Assembly (NCBI RefSeq): GCF_037975245.1
Contig: NC_092576.1
Location: 12,143,111-12,207,110 of the forward strand
DNA from: Apostichopus japonicus
Lineage: Eukaryota; Echinodermata; Holothuroidea; Aspidochirotida; Stichopodidae
Direction of reading: 5' to 3'
DNA length: 64,000 nucleotides
The translations under genes and the position numbers were made by a program. The stretch's first letter is position 1; each line of letters begins with the position of its first letter. Positions 11,724 to 20,213 of the stretch are shown here, piece after piece. The notes below the pieces were generated by a model. That model was not told where the DNA came from, did no database searches, and saw nothing but the letters and a program-made list of their open reading frames with translations.

Positions 11724-13141
11724 CTTGACATAAATATTGGCATTATTCTTGTCATATTACTACGGTACAACATAGTACAGTACACACAACAGCATGTGAA
11801 TCGGGTATGGCTACGTAGCAGGCCCATAAACTGTTACCTCCTGCACAGCTACGAAATGAGAAAAGCAGATAATATCACCAACCTCCTTAAATCTCAGAGC
11901 AGCTTGTTTAATCTCGGGATTAGCCAGATCATCCCCCGTCAAGTCATCTACCAGCCTCTCGAATAAATTACCAAACCTTGCAGCATCTTTACTGGCCTCC
12001 TCCTCAGATATCGCCATCCCAGAACTGTTGACCAAAAACAAAATAAAAAAATTGCAAGAAAAATTAACCCCAGGTGATCATGATAAATCGTGTAATACAT
12101 ACTTGTATGTAATACAGTATCTCATTCAGATTGTCTAACTGCGAGATATTTGTACAGTATTCAAGTGCACCTGACCACAGATCACAGTCTTTGCATGTTG
12201 ATTGCATGTTGATTTCGTGTTGATTTCATGTTGATTTCGTGTTGATTTCATGTTGATTACATGTTGATTACATGTTGATCACATGTTGATTGCATTTTGA
12301 ATGCATGTTGATTACATGTTACTACATACTTATTACATGTATCACAAATTACAGATACATGTAAAACCATAAGAACTTTAGTGCCTACTCTCTCAAAATT
12401 GAATTTGAAAAAATTTCACTTTCTGCCTGCAACACTTCCACAGAATTCATAATTGGGGAAAGTGTGCAGTTTGTACAGTAGGACTACTGTTCTTACAGAA
12501 GTTGTAAAAACGGTACTATGTACAGGGAAGAACTCATTGCTTAAAATGAGTTTATACAAGCAGTATTGGGAAAGGGTGGTGGGGTCCATGCCCCCTCCCC
12601 CTCTCCATCACCATTTGGGGGGTAATTAAATGTTCAGTCTGGGAGTTTTCAATATTGACAAGCATGTGGTAGCACAACCTTGCAATTACCTGTAGACATA
12701 ATTATTGCCCTAATTTATAGTCTAAATATTTCTCAGACTCAAAACTTTCTTTTTTTTTGTATTTCTGGAAGTGGAGCACCAAACCTCCACTTCATGGTAC
12801 TAGCATTTAGTAATCTCACAGCTGCACCCCTCAGTCCTAAAAAAAAAATAAAAAAAAATATGCCTACAACCCCTCCATAAAGGCTCATGTCCCTACCTTA
12901 AACTCAGTTGGCAAAAATTTGGAATCCACCCTTTCAACCCACCCACTCTTGAGAATTGCTGTGCACGTCAATCATTGCACGTGTAATAATTATGAAAAAA
13001 ACACACGATAGTTAGCATTTGGATAATTGTAACTGAAATGGGGAAAAAACAAAAGAAACAATAACTAACAAAAACAAACATTTTAACCTGATTTACAAGA
13101 GAAAGTTAAAATACTCACACTTCCTTTGCCAGACCGTTCAT
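368..13141 (-). CDS. FDPS: Farnesyl diphosphate synthase, 9 exons, 3' part off the left edge
   Basis: Class I trans-prenyltransferase that condenses DMAPP/GPP with IPP to make farnesyl diphosphate for sterols, dolichol, ubiquinone and prenylated proteins. Coding exons in transcript order: 13141-13119, 12024-11883, 10817-10677, 8902-8822, 7333-7214, 6494-6400, 4830-4758, 2870-2793, 502-368. All have AG/GT borders, and the joined frame is 888 nt (296 codons) with no stop. First Asp-rich motif DDMMD is at residues 111-115, followed by SKTRRG (RR 120-121). The segment [12 protein letters not shown] starts at residue 207. FFQVQ is followed by the second Asp-rich motif DDFMD at 252-256, then [18 protein letters not shown]. 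Short animal FDPS is about 350 residues, so roughly 55-60 C-terminal residues are outside the window. The start MNGLAKEV lacks a transit peptide. Identification is firm; exon edges were chosen by eye. Confidence 0.95.
1391..1515. repeat. AAT-rich tract plus dispersed-repeat-like segment
   Basis: (ATA)n-type tract followed by GGACATTTATAATGCGCCGA and CGCTCATGGCGC, which resembles widespread marine-invertebrate repeat ends. No second copy is in the window. Confidence 0.35.
1833..2083 (+). mobile_element. MITE family B, copy 1 (TTAAAGGTA...GGCCCCAAAT ends)
   Basis: About 250 bp, repeated at 14026-14283 and 29068-29327. The ends are inverted (TTAAAGGTA..GGCCCCAAAT against a reverse-complemented GGGCCTATA..CTACCTTTAA) and there is an internal palindrome ATTATAGCATGCTATAAT. 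Confidence 0.7.
2793..2870 (-). CDS. FDPS: FDPS exon 8
   Basis: Encodes 26 residues, [20 protein letters not shown] then HFFQVQ, which end just before the second Asp-rich motif. Acceptor TTTCAACAG|GTC; donor GTACAG|GTGAGC. The exon is phase 0 on both sides. Confidence 0.93.
4758..4830 (-). CDS. FDPS: FDPS exon 7
   Basis: Encodes [18 protein letters not shown] followed by VALAMYM, the highly conserved allylic-substrate region (K.KTA.YSFYLP). Acceptor TTTGACAG|ATA; donor TACATG|GTGAGT. Confidence 0.95.
6001..6156. repeat. Imperfect ~155-bp foldback repeat
   Basis: Left arm ATGAATGGTTATGAGTGCAA..GCAAATATTTCAT..GAAAGATG..TTCCATTCAA; the reverse complement appears in the right arm, with AACGAGGCGCAGCCG between. 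Lies in an FDPS intron. Confidence 0.75.
6400..6494 (-). CDS. FDPS: FDPS exon 6
   Basis: Encodes [20 protein letters not shown] followed by [11 protein letters not shown] plus two bases of an Arg codon. It holds the family's YQTE.GQ.LDL motif, with Ile-Val replacing the usual Glu-(Ile/Leu). Acceptor CGAAAAG|ACT; donor GAGAG|GTGAGT. Confidence 0.9.
7214..7333 (-). CDS. FDPS: FDPS exon 5
   Basis: Encodes [20 protein letters not shown] through [17 protein letters not shown], matching the AINDA...EA.IY.LLK...PYY.N..ELF segment of animal FDPS. Acceptor CTGCTCAG|GTC; donor CATGAG|GTAACC. Confidence 0.93.
7421..7610. repeat. ~72-bp tandem repeat, about 2.7 copies
   Basis: Unit TTGTAGTACTTTCAAGTATT ACTCAGCACTCTAGTAGTAC TTGAATAATTTT. 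The first copy lacks the TATTACTCAG part. It sits just outside FDPS exon 5, on the upstream intron side. Confidence 0.85.
8330..8760 (+). mobile_element. 3' end of a non-LTR retrotransposon
   Basis: In frame, about 79 codons contain [20 protein letters not shown] then [20 protein letters not shown] and a stop at 8567. That is the characteristic C-terminus after the reverse transcriptase domain in L2/CR1-type LINEs. An AT-rich 3' tail ending in A/T-rich repeats follows. It lies antisense inside an FDPS intron. Confidence 0.75.
8822..8902 (-). CDS. FDPS: FDPS exon 4 (first aspartate-rich motif)
   Basis: Encodes [20 protein letters not shown] followed by SPCWYLK. It holds the FARM (DDMMD) and the two arginines that bind diphosphate. 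The residues at -5 and -4 from the FARM, which set chain length in type I enzymes, are Tyr-Phe rather than the vertebrate Phe-Phe. Acceptor CTCTTCTAG|CTT; donor CTTAAG|GTAAGT. The first bases are repeated twice in the upstream intron. Confidence 0.95.
8885..9067. repeat. ~60-bp tandem repeat carrying the FDPS exon 4 acceptor, 3 copies
   Basis: Units start at 8885, 8947 and 9009 (GAAATATGATTGAAGCTA..AGGAGGAATTG..GACTAT). The first unit includes the first ~16 coding bases of exon 4 and its splice acceptor. The second keeps TCTTGTAG|CTTCAATC, a decoy acceptor at 8961. The third has lost the AG. Confidence 0.85.
9215..9285. repeat. (AT)n microsatellite
   Basis: Long ATATATAT run in FDPS intron 3. 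Similar runs at 11267-11280, 11681-11720 and 28866-28903. Confidence 0.9.
9640..10680. repeat. Tandem arrays carrying copies of the FDPS exon 3 donor
   Basis: From 10130 to 10680, about nine ~65-bp units each hold, on the minus strand, GGATGGTGTGTGGAGCTG|GTAAGT. That is the last codons of exon 3 (LGWCVEL) plus its donor. Donor copies end at 10612, 10547, 10482, 10417, 10352, 10286, 10223 and 10158 (the last with GGAACTG in place of GGAGCTG); the true one is at 10677. From 9640 to 10130 a more diverged ~125-bp version continues, with one more intact GGAGCTG|GTAAG at 9901. Confidence 0.9.
10677..10817 (-). CDS. FDPS: FDPS exon 3
   Basis: Encodes [17 protein letters not shown] through [15 protein letters not shown]. 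This is the conserved YN.P.GK..RGL diphosphate-binding region and the LGWCVEL helix. Acceptor TTTTGCAG|GTC; donor GAGCTG|GTAAGT. The last ~25 nt plus the donor are the ancestral unit of the ~65-bp tandem array that fills the adjacent intron. Confidence 0.93.
11563..11680 (+). mobile_element. tRNA-derived SINE
   Basis: A 72-nt cloverleaf-like head (11563-11634) has D-arm box A (TAGTTGGTTAGGG), anticodon loop GTACAAA (ACA, with T33) and T-arm CCGGG-TTCGAAT-CCCGG. The acceptor stem has one G-G mismatch. It is followed by a tail (CATTTGCCTTTGCCGTTTAC) also present near 11310 without a head, then an (AT)n run. The shared tail argues for a SINE, not a functional tRNA-Cys(ACA). Confidence 0.7.
11883..12024 (-). 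CDS. FDPS: FDPS exon 2
   Basis: Acceptor GGTCAACAG|TTCTGG. Encodes the N-terminal helices [18 protein letters not shown] through [12 protein letters not shown] and ends AAGGAG|GTTGGT. The ANPEI...LRFKE segment aligns with the HPEI...ARLKEV region of animal FDPS. The donor GTTGGT is weak. A second in-frame donor (GAG|GTAACA) lies 45 nt further on, but using it would insert residues absent from the family. Confidence 0.85.
12196..12320. repeat. 12-bp minisatellite (ATGTTGATTWCA)
   Basis: About ten copies of CATGTTGATTNC-type units, between FDPS exons 1 and 2. Confidence 0.85.
13119..13141 (-). CDS. FDPS: FDPS exon 1 (start codon exon)
   Basis: Encodes MNGLAKEV and ends GGAAGT|GTGAGT, splitting a Val codon with exon 2. 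The frame stays open upstream of this ATG for 22 more codons to a possible acceptor (TTAG|GCC) at 13207. The ATG is therefore the conventional start, but not necessarily the only one. Confidence 0.8.
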
Positions 13142-14025
13142 GTTGAAATCCTCGATAACAAATTGACAACGAACACGTTCAATACACAGATTTGACTCCC
13201 AGTAGGCCTAATTTAGCAGCAGAAAAATCAGTCTTTTCGAACTACCAGACCGAAAAGTGGCAAAACTTACAGAGTATGCACTGTTTTAGTTAGTCATGAA
13301 AGGCTCTTAAATGTACAGTAACCCTTCCACAAATATATGCAGATATCACAAGAGCCTAGTGTTACATGACCTACTAGGCCGTGCTATATGTACAGAATAC
13401 ACTGCTCTGAAATGATGATGGAACTTGTCTATGAAGGCAGTGAAATAGCTGAAGAGTATGACAGCGTGTTGTAATAGAAAATGTCCACACTATCACCCAA
13501 TCAGCTACCAAGGCTGATTTGCATAAATGACTAGGAACTGAAGAAACCTTGATTGGTTCCACTTAAGCACCTATTGTAGCCAAGCATGTATGGGTTCAGG
13601 GGTGCTGGTAGCCTAATCCCATAGATGGGAATTAATTCATGAAGAGAGGATAGACTTCTTAAACTGTCAGGGATCTACAAGTGTCTGAGGACTTCCTGTA
13701 CAGGATGCTGGTGGGGGATACTAAACTTGGCTAATCCCTCAAAGATTTGCTGGTTTTGATTAATCATACACACACTGTATGATTTGATTACATTAACTAT
13801 GTGTTATTAAATGGTATGTCACACACTGCATGATTTGATCACAATAACTACATGTGCAACAAATTTTAGTGTAACTGCACGGACCTTTATGACTTTTCTT
13901 AGATCTTGATGAAGATCCAATGCACATTTATTTAACATACTTACAGTATGTCAAACAACATTTCATAGTTGGTCAGTTGCTAACCAGTATTGATCACTGA
14001 AGGTTGCCTTTTTGTCTGATGGGAC

Positions 14026-14283
14026 TTCAAGGTATGCTATATTGGCCCCAAAATATGCTAGATATTCAAATCTATGGTCACCTTTGGTCAAAATTTCTTA
14101 AACTGTTTATAATTACAACCTACAAGGAAATTTTTCTCACCTGGGACGTTGTCATCTTGTGTGTTCCTTAAAAAAATGTTCTGAGAACAGTTTGGAGAGT
14201 AAAGACCTTCAGGAAAGTACTTGTTGGAAACTTCTAGCAATTATAGCATGCTATAATTTGGGGCCTGTACTGACTACCTTTAA
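14026..14283 (+). mobile_element. MITE family B, copy 2
   Basis: Same unit as at 1833, in the same orientation. It has the ATTATAGCATGCTATAAT core and GGGGCCTGTACTGACTACCTTTAA at its right end in shortened form. Confidence 0.7.
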
Positions 14284-14976
14284 ACACTTCCTCTGTACAT
14301 CTAGGTGCTTTTGTTCTGTCGGCTTGTTTAAAGACTGTAACAAACTTGTTTGTAAACCACAGGGCCTTGCTTGCTGTTCACATTTATAAAATTCAGCAGC
14401 TCTGAAACACAGTACAGTACCTGAGAACTTCTACACCAATGATTTATATTTTTTATTTTTTTATTTTATTATACAAGATAAACTGTTACACTAGTTTATA
14501 TTAACATTAGAGGAAATTGAATTGCTGAATATTAATTGCCGAAAAAAGAAAAAAAGAAGAAAAAAAACAAAAATAAAAGGGGAAAACGGGGAAACGTGAC
14601 AAAGCTTAATTTAACATCATATACTGTACACGTGCAAAGTCAGCTTCAAGTTCACAGAATCTCATGACCTCTTCAACTCAGTTAAGAAAAGAGAGGGCAG
14701 CATTGCAATATACATTGAGTCTGTTACACTAGTTTACCTTAACATTAATAGAGGAAATTGCTCCTACATTGTATTCACGATGAACCCTTTTCCTGGTGGG
14801 AAAAATATGCCAAAAGGCCACAAATTTCAGAAATCTTTACATATGATGTAAAACAGTATCGTCAGGTGCCTTTTTTTCCATTTATTATTGCAGCTACTGG
14901 TCAAACACTAGAAGGGCATTCAAGCCCCCGAAAATTGAAAGGATTTTAAAGTTTTACAGTGAAGGCAAACACTTAC

Positions 14977-15206
14977 TTTAGTCTTATGAAACACTTTGTT
15001 CTCTGAGAAAGAGCAAGAATTCTCTGTTTCCTTGGCGACAGAATTTCTCTGAGTTCCAAACGATGGCGATGACAATTTTGTGGAAAGGTCCGGATCGACG
15101 ACGACGACGACTTTCTCAGAAACGTGTGCAGGAGGTTTGTGCAAGGGCTCCCTCTTTTTATGCCAACTTGAAGTTGATGACAAACGATTTGGAACAACTT
15201 CATAAC
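14977..15206 (-). CDS. Candidate exon upstream of FDPS (possible 5' extension or separate gene)
   Basis: An open 230-nt segment bordered by a good acceptor (TTTCATCAG|GT) and donor (ACTAAA|GTAAGT). It encodes YEVVPNRLSSTSSWHKKREP, later VSEKVVVVVDPDLSTK and ending ENKVFHKTK. I do not recognise the domain; the composition is polar and Ser/Lys-rich. It ends in phase 0, which joins in frame to the 22 codons (13207-13142) ahead of the FDPS ATG. Its start phase also fits the donor at 16443. It could encode an N-terminal extension of FDPS from a distal promoter, or belong to another minus-strand gene. Confidence 0.4.
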
Positions 15207-15214
15207 CTGATGAA

Positions 15215-15440
15215 ATAAAGAATCAATCTACAAATCAATCAATGGATACATTCAAATCAATGAGCCAATCAATCAATTTACGAAACAATCCATCCATCCA
15301 TTCACCTATCTTCACTCGTTATTAATTGAGTCAATAATCAATAAACGATTCAAACTATCAAAAAATTATTCAAACAGCCAATTAATCAATCAATGCATAA
15401 ATTAATAAAACCAACCAATCAATTTAATCAATATAATCAA
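15215..15440. repeat. Degenerate AATC-rich tract
   Basis: Many AATCAATCAAT-type words in imperfect array, just upstream (minus sense) of the candidate exon at 14977-15206. Confidence 0.7.
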
Positions 15441-16442
15441 ACTATTATCTGATTTGGTTTAAACTTTTTGCTGCTTGTAATTTTGTAGTAATTTTGAGTG
15501 AAAACATAAAATTTGAACTCACAGCCACAGTTCAGGATTCCATGTTACAAGGCTATTGTTACACCCTATGAAGGTAATTTTACAGTCACTTTAATTTAAC
15601 AGATATTCTCTTTGCCAAATTTTTGGTTAACTTTCAATTGTATACTGTAACTTTGAAGAAAAAAAATCCAACATTATTTGCAATACAATTTGCATGACTT
15701 TAGACATGTTCATTTTTAAACAATACATTTTTTTGGGAAAAATGTTTGAATGGTTTTAGTTCACCTTCTAAGTTATTAAAAACAATGTACTGATTAACAA
15801 ATTGTCAGTGGAAACAAAGGTTTCAACTTTGGAAATAAAATATAAATTTACATTCAATTGATCAACATTTAAAAGGATATCTTTGTTGATTTTTTTGTTA
15901 AATATTTTGCTTAACCATATATATTTAAAACACCTTTGTTCATGAAAAGATCTAAACTCAAGAAAAGCAGTTCCTAACCACATTTTTTCTTTTGGTAACC
16001 CCAAAAAAGATGACTGATTACAGTCCATGCAGCCTTACAAATATGTTGGTATTTATCTATTTGAATCACACACTGTACAGTCTTAAGTATGTAGAGAAGA
16101 GTTGAATTTTCTTCTGACAGGTGAGCTAATATTGGTCTACAACTGTAGGATTAAGCTATTTGTGTTTGGTGGGGAAGGGGAGGAGGGAAGGGGGTGGGGA
16201 GACAAGCCTGATTGGCTCCGGCAAGTAAGCATTCCAAAAGTATTGGAAAAAAACAGACCAATACTTTTTAAACAATGCAGAAAAGGGAACAGAAGAAAAG
16301 CAAATATTTACAAAACAGAAGCTTTACTAAATAAAAATGATCACAAGGAGGGGAAGCTGAAAATACTGCAAGGCTGCCCCAGCCCTGGCAATACAACCCT
16401 CCTGGGAGGAGAATTTAGCCAAGAAAAGTGACAAAAATTCAC

Positions 16443-16563
16443 TTCCCTGTGGCCGGACTGTTCCCCGGAAGAGATCTTTACTTTGGGAGTCTTGCTCACA
16501 AGTCCTCTCACTATCGGGTTCCAAAACGAAAAGAGACCCCCTTCCTCTGCCAGAACCCAGGCC
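16443..16563 (-). CDS. Candidate exon further upstream, left border uncertain
   Basis: Open minus-strand segment encoding GLGSGRGRGSLFVLEPDSER followed by TCEQDSQSKDLFRGTVRPQG, with a plausible donor GGGAA|GTGAAT. Its phase (one base over) matches the phase-1 start of the exon at 15206, giving an RPQG-S-YEVV junction. The 5' border is not clear. No family is recognised. The phase match is the only support beyond openness. Confidence 0.25.
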
Positions 16564-16599
16564 TCCTTCCAGTTTAAACCAATAGCAATTTGTTCATTA

Positions 16600-18320
16600 T
16601 GTCAGCTCTTTGTCATGCTTCTATAGCTACAGTGTGGAGATTTTCACACTAGTATTCATAGATAAAATATTCTTAATACTTAGAATGCTACTTTAAGAGC
16701 ACATTGGTGATGAACAGGGCTCCCAATTGTTCATGATAATCATGGTTGCTTTATAAATCCGAATCAAAAAAAAAAAAAAACGGAAGAGAGGAAAAACCTG
16801 TTTTTTCTTTTTACCCCTCTTTATTTATTGTATAAAACCTCTTTAGGTAGGTTAGAGGTGGACAAACAGTTTGCTGTAAAGCACATCTTTAAATGATTGA
16901 CATATCAGGCACTCATATCTCCTTAAGCATGACTGTTGTCATTGTTTGATAATTATCTGTATGCAAAAACCATCAGCTCATCCAAGTACAGGATAACCAC
17001 GATTATACAGTTTTCATGAAAATGTTATAAATGAATTGTATTCATGTTTTTATTTCAGTACAAAGTTCTGTTTTATTCATCTGTATTCAGCAGTGTTGCC
17101 GGACTGTGGAATGGGGGGAGAGGTCGACACAACAAAATGAGAGGAACATTTGGGGATGGGTAATGGAATGCTGGTATTGCAACCTGGCACCACATGTGAT
17201 AGTGGGAGCGAGTGCAGCATGAAGTTATCAGCTTCAAATCAGCAGAATTTTGGATGTATACATTACTAGAAACCAAATACTTTTGTACCTCCCGACATTT
17301 TTTTTTTCATTTTGGGGTGGCACCATGGGGTGAGGGGTGGGGGCAGTACATTTTCTCGGGAGCCGCATGTGCCTCCCCCATGCCTAACCCCCCTTATAGA
17401 CAATAACCTGGTATGTGTTTTGCTTCTGAGGCGGTAAGGTAGAACATTCGTCTCTCAAGTAGAGTAGTTCTGCTGCCATTGCTGAGCTTATGATACATAA
17501 ATTATCTCTTTTTGCTAAAAATATGCATGAAAGAGCAATCGCATGGCTTTAAAGAAATGTTTGGGCCCCAGGTAAGTACTTCGAGTACTGAGGCGTACCA
17601 ATAAATAAAGAAGGGGCACTGGTGAAGTTTTGTTCACATGATGGTGGGGCAAATTAAGGTGCTTGGGATGGGAGAACAAAAACTGTCTGAAAGTGGAAGA
17701 GGCATGCCCCCCTAGGCCCTAGCCTGGTTACCTGACTGCTGGGGAGGGGTTAATATTCAATTGGAGCCATATAGTCACCTTAGACAAATGGTCAGTGAGT
17801 GATGACTGATACACACCTTGCAAAGTCATGCTGAGGTAAAATATTTTCTTGAACATTTTTACTGCACAATTAAGTTCTACAATTTAAACTTAAGCTCACA
17901 GACAGATCTTCGAAAAAATTTCTGCATTTAACTGAAAGGTACCTCACAGTAAAGAAACAACCAAGTAGCCGCTGTTGCTGTGTATAAGTTGATGATGTAG
18001 GTGCTTGGAAAATAGGTCAAATCCCAATCATATCACATCTGCAAAACGATTTAGGATAGAACTTCCCACAAAATATATTTCTCTGTACTTTCTGACTATG
18101 TTCTATGGGTGTATCAGATGATCCTAATGGAAACAGATACTGTACATACATACTTGCACAATAAAAGTCAAGATGGAAGAATAATTAGATAACCTCTCTA
18201 CAAATATCCTACTGTCCCCACCCCCATCCCCTCCCCACCCCATTAATGGTTATCTGGCTTCCTTTAAATATGTGGCTTAACAATGATTAACATGGTGTTT
18301 CTAATTTTTTACAATGTTGA
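16600..18320. other. Non-coding stretch between the divergent genes
   Basis: No convincing exon on either strand. A-runs at 16768-16781, T-runs, and short ORFs that look accidental. Contains part of the likely 5' flank of the minus-strand gene(s). Confidence 0.5.
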
Positions 18321-18324
18321 CGCC

Positions 18325-18687
18325 TTAAAGGGTGTGAAGACTTGTGCAAAAAGAAACGTCTCATGCCGGTTATCTGACCAAGTTTCGAATGAGGTGTAAC
18401 AGAAGTGTTAGACACCACCATCGATCCCAGAAAATACACACACAGCTTGCTACCGTCGGTAATTAGACACTAGTGTACAGTCAATACATACAGCTACGGT
18501 CAATACCCACAACACAGTGTACATAGCAGCATGGACATCTCAGGTCTAGATAACGGATAACAAGGTATCACTTTTCATTACTGTCTGCATTTTGTAGCGA
18601 CAAGAAGAAAACGTCAATTGCAAGCAATGGAAAGTTAACTTTTTCAGAGCGAGGCACACGGTTTGGGCGAGTATTCAATGCCTTTAA
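18325..18687 (+). mobile_element. MITE family A, copy 1 (TTAAAGG...GACTCGC ends)
   Basis: About 360 bp. Terminal inverted repeats read TTAAAGGGTGTGAAGACT on the left and, reversed, TTAAAGGCATTGAA. Repeated at 20759, 35449 and 51321. TTAA at both ends hints at a piggyBac- or Kolobok-type origin (inference). Confidence 0.8.
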
Positions 18688-20132
18688 TTGAAGAATATTA
18701 AAGTTATAATGGAACGTGGCAACATTACAGACGTAGGCCTACGTGTACTGCAAGATTTTTAGCAGTCTGCCACGGTACATTGTTGTCTACTTACAATAAA
18801 ACAGCATGTAGCCTCTTTCTTCTGTTAAATACTAAATTGTTTTCATTTTGTAAAATTAATCTCCATATTGTGCAGCAACTCTTAAATGTCTTCAGTGATG
18901 GACGGTGACTCACATGTGCATACTTAAAGTTGTCATGAAATACAATTTATCATTTCTTAACTGCAAAAAGGCTGTAAACATTAACCCCAACCAATAAATC
19001 TTCATCGTCACTTGCTTGGAAGGTGCAACAAGGACTCCATCATGTTGCATCTAATGCTTTAATTCTGAAGTAGCAATTTCAAATCAGTTAGGCCTGTATA
19101 GACCCTAGGCCTACTGTACTTGGCAAACTGCAAGAGCAGACTGTCATCTGAGGTCCATGAAAGTTTGTTATCACTATTACTTGAGTTGAATTCTACTTTT
19201 TAGCCTAGCAATTTGACATAGCCTAGGCCTAGATATTACTGTAGATTTACTACAATGATAATTTATACAACAATAACTTTATAATTATAGTTATACTAGG
19301 ATAGTGGTAGAACTAGTAGTAGTAGGAGCCTACTCAGATGTCAGATAACTTGTGCTAGCCAGGCTAAGTAAGCCATAGGCCTAGCCTACTGTATATCGCC
19401 CGTCTGTCTCTAACAAGTAACAGTGAAATGTCAAAGGCCTGACGTAGTCTAACAGTAAATCTAATAAGGACTGAAACTTCGGTTACATCCTACGAGTTGT
19501 CGATTTTTTCAGCAAAATCAAACCGTATTTCGTTTTCTTGTCACCTTGAAAATGTCGTTAACTGGACAGTATGCTTCCGCAGATAGACCTAGACACTAAT
19601 AAGTGTAGCTACGTCCCAGCGCAGCAGTACAGATCCAGCAGTAACAAACTGTTTCGTGGAACCAATTTTTTTTTTTATAAAAACATGTTTAATATTCTTT
19701 TTCGCTTTCCATTCCGCATACATATGCCCTTAGAAGTGACTCAAATTTCTGTGTACTTATTTATATTTTTTAGTCAAAGAATTTCTTACAATCTGGGAAA
19801 TTATTTAGGTACTTCATTGCCTAACGTTAAGACTGCACGAAAAGTAATAGTGTAGGTGGACGCTTTTGGGTGAGTTGTTGGTCTTCAAATTGCTGCCAGG
19901 CACAAGCCGGAAGTAGCTTTGATCAAGTTCTGCGATAGCATCCTGTTATGCACACAAAACAACAATAATCCATGTTATGTAGCTCTGCAACGTAAAAGTA
20001 ATAGTAACAGAGCAGTTCGAGCCGTAGTCTACTATACCTCACATTCAAAAGGATTTGCCATAGTTCTGGGTCTTGTGGAAAGTCGTGAAAGTCAGGTTTG
20101 ACGTGCAACGAATAAACAAAACTACAGTCAAG

Positions 20133-20213
20133 ATGGTCAAGCCGCAGTTAAATCTTGATAGGAAGGATGATTTGAAGAAACCAGACGGGACTCCCGTGAA
20201 TGTTTTTGTAACG
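20133..20213 (+). CDS. ITM2-like exon 1 (start codon exon)
   Basis: Encodes MVKPQLNLDRKDDLKKPDGT followed by PVNVFVT, and ends ACG|GTAAGT. The MVK start followed by a charged cytosolic segment is typical of ITM2 proteins. The next coding exon is 15.65 kb downstream. Confidence 0.8.
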
